64,000 nucleotides of DNA from Azospirillum sp. TSH100 (GTDB lineage: Bacteria > Pseudomonadota > Alphaproteobacteria > Azospirillales > Azospirillaceae). Location: contig NZ_CP039634.1 of NCBI RefSeq assembly GCF_004923295.1, positions 1,197,001 through 1,261,000 on the forward strand. Reading direction: 5' to 3'. How positions within the stretch are numbered: the first letter of the stretch is position 1; each line of letters starts with the position of its first letter. Under the pieces are notes generated by a model, which had not been told where the DNA came from, searched no databases, and worked only from the letters and a program-made list of their open reading frames with translations. This document shows, piece after piece, positions 58,347 to 64,000 of this stretch. Both the position numbers and the translations under genes were made by a program.

Positions 58347-58939
58347 GTGAAACGACGTCTCCCGCCGCTGTCGCCCGCTCCGATTCGAGCAGGGGGGCTC
58401 TGCCCGGCTCCATGCCCGGCGATCTGCCGCGGCGCGACCGGCTGGCCCGCATCGTCCGCGTCGACCATGCCGGCGAATATGGCGCCAAGCGCATCTATGA
58501 GGGCCAGATCGCCGTGATGGGCAAGGGCCGGCACGGCAGGACCCTGCGCCATATGGCGGAGCAGGAGCTGGTCCATCTGGAATATTTCGAAAAGCAGCTG
58601 AACCGGCGCCGGGTGCGGCCGACCCTGCTGCAACCGCTCTGGCATGTCACCGGCTTCCTGCTGGGCGCCGGCACCGCGATCCTCGGCGAACGGGCGGCGA
58701 TGGCCTGCACCGTGGCGGTCGAAGAGGTGATCGAGGAGCATTACGAGTCGCAACTGAAGCATCTCGGCCCCGAGGAGCAGGAGCTGTCCGACAGCATCCG
58801 CAAATTCCAGGCGGAAGAGGTCGAGCACCGCGACATCGGCTTGCAGAACGAGGCGGAACGGGCGGCGGGCTATCCGCTGCTGTCGGCGGCGATCAAGGCC
58901 GGCACCCGGGCGGTGATCTGGGTGGCCGAAAGGGTATGA
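58343..58939 (+). CDS. coq7: Demethoxyubiquinone hydroxylase (Coq7-type)
   Basis: A 198-residue diiron hydroxylase of ubiquinone synthesis, adding the C6 hydroxyl. Ligand motifs are HAGEYGAKRIYEGQ, HMAEQELVHLEYFEKQL, CTVAVEEVIEEHYESQL and FQAEEVEHRDIGL, all with the expected Glu/His residues. It begins with GTG at 58343 overlapping the dsbB stop; a Ser/Arg-rich leader of about 25 residues precedes the domain. The coupling to dsbB links quinone supply with the quinone-dependent DsbB. Confidence 0.94.
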   Translation: MSETTSPAAVARSDSSRGALPGSMPGDLPRRDRLARIVRVDHAGEYGAKRIYEGQIAVMGKGRHGRTLRHMAEQELVHLEYFEKQLNRRRVRPTLLQPLWHVTGFLLGAGTAILGERAAMACTVAVEEVIEEHYESQLKHLGPEEQELSDSIRKFQAEEVEHRDIGLQNEAERAAGYPLLSAAIKAGTRAVIWVAERV

Positions 58940-58994
58940 GGGGACGGGCGCGGGGGACGGACTTGCCCCCGACCCGGAGTTCGCCGCCTTGGCC

Positions 58995-59558
58995 CTACAT
59001 CGGGTCCAATTCCGAGTCCCAATAAAGAAAATCCCGCCAACTTTCATGGAGGAAGTTTGGCGGGAAGGCGCGTCCGTTCTCTTGCAGCTCGTAGGCACTG
59101 GGCTGGAAGGGCGGACTGAGGGGGATCATGCCGCAGACATGGGGAAGGCGGTCGCCCTTCGCCAGATTGCAGGCCGAACAGGATGTGATGACGTTCTCCC
59201 ATGTCGTCCGACCGCCGCGGGACCGCGGAATCACATGGTCGAAGGTGAGATCGTGGGTGGGGAAGGGGCGGCCGCAATACTGGCAGGTGAAGCGGTCGCG
59301 CAGGAAGACATTGAAACGGGTGAAGGCCGGGCGGCGCGTGGCCGGAATGAATTCTTTCAGCGAGATGACGCTGGGCAGCCGGACTTCAAAACTTGGGGAT
59401 CTTACGACCCGGTCATAGTGCGATACGATGTTGACCCGTTCGAGAAAGACCGCCTTGACCGCTTCCTGCCAGGACCATAGCGACAAGGGGAAGTAACTGA
59501 GCGGGCGGAAATCCGCGTTCAGCACCAGAGCCGGACAGTGATCGGGTGGTGGAGCCAA
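58995..59558 (-). CDS. HNH endonuclease
   Basis: A 187-residue protein starting at a TTG (59558) with AGGGAG six bases upstream; the family N-terminus (CPALVLNADFRPLSYFPLSL) follows. The zinc-finger HNH core is CQYCGRPFPTHDLTFDHVIP, then GGRTTWENVITSCSACNLAK with both CxxC pairs and the catalytic His and Asn. This stand-alone HNH protein is widely kept in alphaproteobacterial chromosomes; its substrate is unknown, but repair is more likely than restriction since no methylase or specificity gene is near. Confidence 0.9.
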   Translation of the reverse strand: MAPPPDHCPALVLNADFRPLSYFPLSLWSWQEAVKAVFLERVNIVSHYDRVVRSPSFEVRLPSVISLKEFIPATRRPAFTRFNVFLRDRFTCQYCGRPFPTHDLTFDHVIPRSRGGRTTWENVITSCSACNLAKGDRLPHVCGMIPLSPPFQPSAYELQENGRAFPPNFLHESWRDFLYWDSELDPM

Positions 59559-59967
59559 TGGCCACTCCCTTGTCTGTAACCGTTGCCTGAAACCGTGTCT
59601 GGATCCCGGCACGCGACACTGCTGCGGCTTCGTGCGCGGGGTGGCGTCTGCTCTGCCCCGGCGGGGAAACATCCTCCGGGACAACCAAATACATAGTGGA
59701 TCAGGGCTCGGGACTCAATATCTTGACCCGGTATGCCCGAATTTCTTCACCGTTGTGTAACCTTTTCCGCGCTGTGGGCATGTCCGCCGGGGCCTTGAAG
59801 CGGCCGTTCGCCACCACGCGCGCAGGCTGTGACATCGACAGAAAGACCCGCAACTTCCCTTGCGCGGTTACCCCTCGTTAACCATGACGGCGCCATGGTG
59901 GACCTCGTTGATCCAAGCAGACCCCGCCGGTTGTCCCGGCCGGACGCGACCCCGAGGATAGCCCGCC

Positions 59968-60135
59968 ATGACCGCCGTCATCATCGACCTCGCCCAGAAG
60001 CGCCGTGAACGCGAGGAGCGTGAGCGCCAGCTCCGCATCGACGCCTTCGACCGCGAACTGCGCCGCCGTCTGGCGCTCTATCTGGAAGGCGAGGAGATCC
60101 CGGTCGAGCCGATCCGCGACAATCCTTACATCTGA
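59968..60135 (+). CDS. 55-residue charged helical protein
   Basis: From the ATG at 59968, with GAGGAT upstream, 55 codons encode MTAVIIDLAQKRREREERER, a further basic helix (FDRELRRRLALYLEGE) and a Pro-containing end (PVEPIRDNPYI). Composition is over one third charged residues, giving a long helix. Codon use matches the neighbours. No family is recognised; it lies 56 bp before gluQ in the same direction. Confidence 0.65.
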   Translation: MTAVIIDLAQKRREREERERQLRIDAFDRELRRRLALYLEGEEIPVEPIRDNPYI

Positions 60136-60191
60136 CCCCTGCCCGTAAATCCGGCGCCCCAATCCGGCGCCCGATCCGCTATAAGGCGGTG

Positions 60192-61037
60192 ATGAGCGAC
60201 CTCGTCACCCGCTTCGCCCCCAGCCCGACCGGGCATCTGCATCTGGGCCATGCCCATTCCGCGCTGTTCGGCTGGACCAGCGCCCGCAGCGCCGCCGGCC
60301 GCTTCCTGTTGCGGATCGAGGATATCGATCCCAACCGCTGCCGCCCGGAGTATGAGCGCGACCTGATCGAGGATCTGGCGTGGCTCGGGATCGACTGGGA
60401 CGGCCCGGTCCGGCGCCAGTCCGACCATTTCGACGATTTCCGCGCCGCATCGGCCCGGCTCGAGTCGCTGGGCCTGCTCTATCCCTGTTTCTGCACCCGC
60501 AAGGACATTGCCGCCGAGATCGCGCGGGCCGGGGCCGCTCCGCATGGTCCCGACGGTCCGCTCTATCCCGGCACCTGCCGCCATCGCCCGGTGGAGGACC
60601 GCGCCGAGCGGATCGCGCGGGGCGATGCCTGGGCGTTGCGGCTCGACGTGGAGGCCGCCCGCCGGCTGACCGGCCCGTTGCGCTGGCACGACCGGGCGCG
60701 CGGCTGGCAGGACGCGACGCCGGAACTGCTGGGCGATGTGGTGCTGGCGCGCAAGGACACGCCGACCAGCTATCACCTCAGCGTCACCGTCGATGACCAT
60801 CTGCAAGGGGTCACTCTGGTCACCCGTGGCGAGGACCTGTTCTTCGCCACCCACCTGCACCGGTTGTTGCAGGCTCTGCTCGGTTACGATCCGCCCGACT
60901 ATCACCACCATGGCCTGCTGCGGAACGCGGCCGGCGATCGGCTGGCCAAGCGCGACCGCGCCCAGTCGCTGCGCTCGCTCCGCGACGAGGGCCGCAGTCC
61001 CGCCGAATTGCGGGCGATGGCCGGGTTCGCGGGCTAG
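60192..61037 (+). CDS. gluQ: Glutamyl-Q tRNA(Asp) synthetase
   Basis: A 281-residue GluRS-like enzyme without the anticodon-binding domain; it attaches glutamate to queuosine of tRNA-Asp. The HIGH motif is RFAPSPTGHLHLGHAHSALF, and GDRLAKRDRA replaces KMSKS. The family zinc site may use CFC-type cysteines (PCFCTRKD and CRHRP). The ATG at 60192 is preferred; a GTG lies three bases earlier. It ends two bases before the stop of the convergent gene. Confidence 0.94.
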   Translation: MSDLVTRFAPSPTGHLHLGHAHSALFGWTSARSAAGRFLLRIEDIDPNRCRPEYERDLIEDLAWLGIDWDGPVRRQSDHFDDFRAASARLESLGLLYPCFCTRKDIAAEIARAGAAPHGPDGPLYPGTCRHRPVEDRAERIARGDAWALRLDVEAARRLTGPLRWHDRARGWQDATPELLGDVVLARKDTPTSYHLSVTVDDHLQGVTLVTRGEDLFFATHLHRLLQALLGYDPPDYHHHGLLRNAAGDRLAKRDRAQSLRSLRDEGRSPAELRAMAGFAG

Positions 61038-61039
61038 GG

Positions 61040-63250
61040 TCAGCCCATCTGCGTCACCGGCAGGGCGGTGGAGCGGCCAGAGCCGGCGCGGCCGGCGCGG
61101 CCGGCGGTGCCGCGCAGGGCCTCGAACGTCAGGCTTTCCTTGCCCAGCAGCGCTTCGGCCGCCAGCCGGCCGGAGATGACGCAGGCCTCCACCCCCGGAC
61201 CCGGGAAGACGCCGGCGCCGGTCAGGAACAGGCCGGGGATCGGGCTGCGGCGGGTCGGCCGCTGCTGATCGGGGGCGATGCCGTAGATGCTGCCGGCGCT
61301 GGTGTGGGCATAGCGGGCGAATGTGGCGGCGCTGGCCTCCTGCCGGGTGGTGATGTGGCGTTCCAGATCGGGGATCAGGCGGGCGGCGGCGGCGATCATC
61401 GCATCGCCTTCCTCCCGCTTGCGCGCCCTGTAATCCGGGTCGGCGCGGTTCCAGCCGGCATCGGCCGGGGCCAACCGGAGCAGCGTCATCGCGGCGTGCC
61501 CATCCGGGGCGAGGCTGCGGTCGTGGATCGAAGGGATGGCGATCGCCATGCCGAATCCGGCGCCGTCCCGTGGCAGGAAGGTCATCGTCGGCAGGTCGGG
61601 GACCATGTCGAGGCCCAACGTGACCATGAAGGCCGAGGTCGACGGCCGCAGCGCCGCGCAGCGGGCGGCATAGGGGGCTGGCAGATGCTGCGCGCCCACC
61701 AGTTCCAGCATGGTGCGCCGCAAATCGGCATTGGAGATCACGGCGGGGGCGCGAAGGAGGCGGCCATCCGCGGTCTCCACCCCGGCGGCGCGGCCCTTCT
61801 CGATCAGGATGCGGGTGACGCGGGTGCGCAGCCGCAACTCGCCGCCATCGGCGCGGATCGACCGGGCCAGCGCGTCGGCCAGCGCCTGCGACCCGCCGGC
61901 GGGATAGCGGCCGCCGTGGAACCAGTAGCCGAAGATCGGCGCCATCTGTCCCACGGTCAGCAGATCCGCCCGGTCGCTGAGATAGCCGGTCAGCAGGGTC
62001 AGCAGGCGCTGTCCGGCCGGATCTGGGATGTGATGGTCCAGCATCTCCTGGAACGGGCGGTCCATCCAGCGCATGGAGTGCGGGCAGTCGGTGGCGTAAC
62101 GGCGCATCGCCGCCACCGAATCGGGGATGTTGGGCAGACCGCGCTCGGCACAGCCGCGGACCATCTCGTCATGGACCGCCCGCATCTCCGCCAGGAAGGC
62201 GGCGGCGCCGGCGGCGCTGGGCGGGTGGTCGGCGGCGATCTGGGTTGCCAGCCCGTCGGCATCGTCAGACAGTTGACGCACCCTGCCGTTCATCGCCACG
62301 CCACGGGTGACCGGCAGCCACTCCACCCGGTCCCGGAGGCCCAGCGTGCGCAGCAGATGGTCGACCGGGCCGCCGTGCTGGGCGCCGCTGATGTCGTGGA
62401 CGCCGGCGTCGAAGACATAGCGGAAGGGCTCGGCTCCCGGTTCGCCGCGGTTGCGCGCCTTGACGGTCCAGCTGGTGCAGAAGCCGCCGGGACGGTCGTG
62501 CGCCTCCAGCACCGTCACCCGCGCTCCGGCCCGCGCCAGCAGCGCCGCCGCCGTCAGCCCGCCGATGCCGGAGCCGACAACCACCACGTCGCGCTCGTCG
62601 GATGCGGTCCCTGTGCGGTTCAGGATCGCTGGAGCAGGCCAGGGGTGCGGGTCGGACTGGGCCAGCCGGCGGCGCATCCCCATGGTGACGAGGGCGTCCG
62701 GCAGCAGCCGGTTGAGGAGCATGCCCAGACCGCCGGCGCCAAGGGAGACCGCGGCCTCCCAGCCGGGCAGGGCGGCGAAGCCGAGACCGCCGATCAGGAA
62801 CAGCAGGCCCCAGACCGCCGTCATCAGCCGGTTGATGGCGATGAACTGCGGCAACTGCCAGAATTCGCGCGGCCAGTCGTCGCGGGCATATTGCAAGGTG
62901 AAGGGGCTGCCGGCAGCGATGCTGCCGAAGGCCATGGCGGACAGCGCCAGATGGATGGCGAGCCCGAGATTGCGCAGCGGCCAGTCCCAGCCCAGCGGAC
63001 CGCAGAGCGGCAGGATGGCGAAGACGGCGACGGCGACCAGTTCCGGTGCCTTGAAGGAGCCGCGCAGCCTGTCGAACGCGCAGAGGCCGAGGCTGGCGGC
63101 CAGCGCTGCGGACGAGGCCGGCGGCAACCCGGCCAGCGGCAGGAGGGCCCCGAACAGCATCCAGGGGGAGAAGCCCAGCAGGATGCGGACCGTGGCCGGG
63201 AATTTGGCAATAGGGAGTTTGGTGACCGGAAGTTTGGCGGGCTTGCGCAT
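61040..63250 (-). CDS. Membrane-fused phytoene-desaturase-like FAD oxidoreductase
   Basis: A 736-residue fusion. The first 190 residues hold four or five membrane helices (LLGFSPWMLFGALLPLAGL, LGLAIHLALSAMAFGSIAAG, MTAVWGLLFLIGGLGFAAL). From about 225 follows a CrtI/CrtO-like flavoprotein: Rossmann loop VVVVGSGIGGLTAAALLARA, FAD tail VLEAHDRPGGFCTSW, YPAGGSQALADALAR, and the C-terminal GLFLTGAGVFPGPGVEACVISG. The relatives oxidise carotenoids or retinoids; no other carotenoid genes are in the window, so the substrate is unknown. The ATG at 63250 is followed by a Lys/Pro-rich cytosolic start. Confidence 0.82.
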   Translation of the reverse strand: MRKPAKLPVTKLPIAKFPATVRILLGFSPWMLFGALLPLAGLPPASSAALAASLGLCAFDRLRGSFKAPELVAVAVFAILPLCGPLGWDWPLRNLGLAIHLALSAMAFGSIAAGSPFTLQYARDDWPREFWQLPQFIAINRLMTAVWGLLFLIGGLGFAALPGWEAAVSLGAGGLGMLLNRLLPDALVTMGMRRRLAQSDPHPWPAPAILNRTGTASDERDVVVVGSGIGGLTAAALLARAGARVTVLEAHDRPGGFCTSWTVKARNRGEPGAEPFRYVFDAGVHDISGAQHGGPVDHLLRTLGLRDRVEWLPVTRGVAMNGRVRQLSDDADGLATQIAADHPPSAAGAAAFLAEMRAVHDEMVRGCAERGLPNIPDSVAAMRRYATDCPHSMRWMDRPFQEMLDHHIPDPAGQRLLTLLTGYLSDRADLLTVGQMAPIFGYWFHGGRYPAGGSQALADALARSIRADGGELRLRTRVTRILIEKGRAAGVETADGRLLRAPAVISNADLRRTMLELVGAQHLPAPYAARCAALRPSTSAFMVTLGLDMVPDLPTMTFLPRDGAGFGMAIAIPSIHDRSLAPDGHAAMTLLRLAPADAGWNRADPDYRARKREEGDAMIAAAARLIPDLERHITTRQEASAATFARYAHTSAGSIYGIAPDQQRPTRRSPIPGLFLTGAGVFPGPGVEACVISGRLAAEALLGKESLTFEALRGTAGRAGRAGSGRSTALPVTQMG

Positions 63251-63391
63251 CGGGACGGTGCCTTCGCGTGGGAGGATCGCGAAGGACCATCGACAGGATG
63301 CGGGTGTACGTGCCAGCGCGGCTGCGTGGGACGCCGCTGTGGTTTCGCGAACGGCGGCACAAGGCGGTTCGCGATGCGTGAAACGCGGGAA

Positions 63392-63432
63392 CGTACGGGG
63401 GCTGTACCTGATGTGTACGTATCCCCCGTACG
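63392..63432. terminator. 10-bp inverted repeat downstream of the RlmI-like gene
   Basis: CGTACGGGGG (63392-63401) pairs perfectly with CCCCCGTACG (63423-63432), loop 21 bases, eight bases after the minus-strand stop at 63440. It may terminate that transcript; no T-run is present. Confidence 0.45.
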
Positions 63433-63439
63433 CCGGACC

Positions 63440-64000
63440 TCAATCCAGCTGCAGCACGATCGCCTTCAGATAGGCGGACTCCGGCAGATGCGGGTGGACC
63501 GGGTGGTCCGGCCCGGCGCCGGCGCTGCGCAGGATGCGGCCGGTGCGACCGGCGTCGTTCAGGCCGCGGGCGACCAGTTCGGCGAAGGTGGGCGGATCGA
63601 CATTGTGGCTGCACGACCCGCACAGCAGATAGCCGCCGGGGGCGGTGATCTTCGCCGCCAGACGCGCCATCTTGCGGTAGGCGCGGCTGCCGGCCGCCAG
63701 ATCCTTCTTCGACTTCACGAAGGCCGGCGGATCGGCGATCACCACCTGGAAGGTCTCGCCGGCCGTGCCCAGCCGCTCCATTTCCTGGAAGGCGTCGGCC
63801 TTGCGCGCCTCGAAGCGGTCGGCGACGCCGTTCGCCTCGGCGGCGCGGGTGGCGTTCTCCAGCGCCAGGGCGGAGCGGTCGACCGCGATCACCTGGGTGG
63901 CGCCAGCCACCGCGCACTGGATGCCGAAGCCGCCATTGTAGCTGTAGAAGTCGATGGCCCGGCCGCCCTTGGCGAGCGAGGCGATGAAGGCGCGGTTGTC
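63440..64000 (-). CDS. RlmI-type 23S rRNA (cytosine) methyltransferase, 3' part
   Basis: About 186 residues of the C-terminal methyltransferase domain; the gene continues past the window edge at 64000, so its N-terminal PUA part is not seen. Motif I lies in DFYSYNGGFGIQCAVAGATQ, motif II in VIAVDRSALALENATRAAEA, and the catalytic loop is VIADPPAFVKSKKDL, typical of RlmI/YccW enzymes. CGSCSHNVDPPTFAELVARG also matches. It probably forms m5C in 23S rRNA. Confidence 0.85.
   Translation of the reverse strand, partial: DNRAFIASLAKGGRAIDFYSYNGGFGIQCAVAGATQVIAVDRSALALENATRAAEANGVADRFEARKADAFQEMERLGTAGETFQVVIADPPAFVKSKKDLAAGSRAYRKMARLAAKITAPGGYLLCGSCSHNVDPPTFAELVARGLNDAGRTGRILRSAGAGPDHPVHPHLPESAYLKAIVLQLD

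Overview
The window looks like chromosome of a high-GC alphaproteobacterium of the order Rhodospirillales, most probably Azospirillum or a close relative. This rests on very GC-rich codon use, a class I lysyl-tRNA synthetase, TCA genes in the order mdh-sucC-sucD-sucA-odhB, the neighbourhood secA / parvulin PPIase-argJ-mutT, and several sensory and cyclic-di-GMP proteins of the DUF2336, HD-GYP and GGDEF-EAL kinds. No genus-specific marker gene was checked.

Layout. 0-6.6 kb: a lone receiver protein, an HD-GYP response regulator, an SH3 protein, a LysR regulator with a small divergent gene, type I asparaginase, and a secreted PRC-barrel-like protein. 6.7-9.4 kb: FkbM methyltransferase and lepA. 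9.4-11.5 kb: an insertion-sequence remnant and a strikingly AT-rich island with one orphan membrane-anchored gene. 11.5-19.2 kb: hrpB, a ferritin-like protein, several small unknown genes, and an operon of a PAS protein and formyl-CoA:oxalate CoA-transferase (frc) behind a perfect palindrome. 19.4-27.2 kb: the TCA block on the minus strand, with a hairpin in the mdh-sucC and sucD-sucA gaps and an intrinsic terminator after odhB. 27.5-32.3 kb: a periplasmic protein, DUF2336 protein, Cys-rich unknown protein, a structured non-coding stretch and lysS. 32.6-45.6 kb: SMR transporter, ArsR/AHSA1 pair, SBP-PAS-GGDEF-EAL protein, mscL, secA, PPIase-argJ-mutT, a candidate 24-residue protein, recQ and tRNA-Thr. 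45.8-48.8 kb: map, sfsA, a CinA-like protein and two small membrane proteins.

49.1-57.6 kb is accessory DNA framed by two oppositely oriented tRNA-Leu genes. Its first 2.3 kb is decayed: a truncated DUF983 gene, a DUF6270-like fragment and an ISL3-type transposase tail with an in-frame stop. A signalling cassette follows (receiver protein, unknown protein, FIST-domain histidine kinase). Then come small genes and a divergent rhodanese / AhpD-like pair around a perfect 16-bp palindrome. 57.8-64 kb returns to core genes: dsbB, coq7, an HNH endonuclease, gluQ, a membrane-fused CrtI-like oxidoreductase, and the 3' part of an RlmI-type methyltransferase cut by the window edge.

No complete mobile element, CRISPR array or clearly new defence or biosynthetic system is visible. 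The strongest leads are the AT-rich orphan island, the two palindromic operator candidates (19237-19261 and 57033-57048), the structured T-box-like stretch downstream of lysS, and several small genes. Functions come from recognised family motifs read by eye; no search was run.
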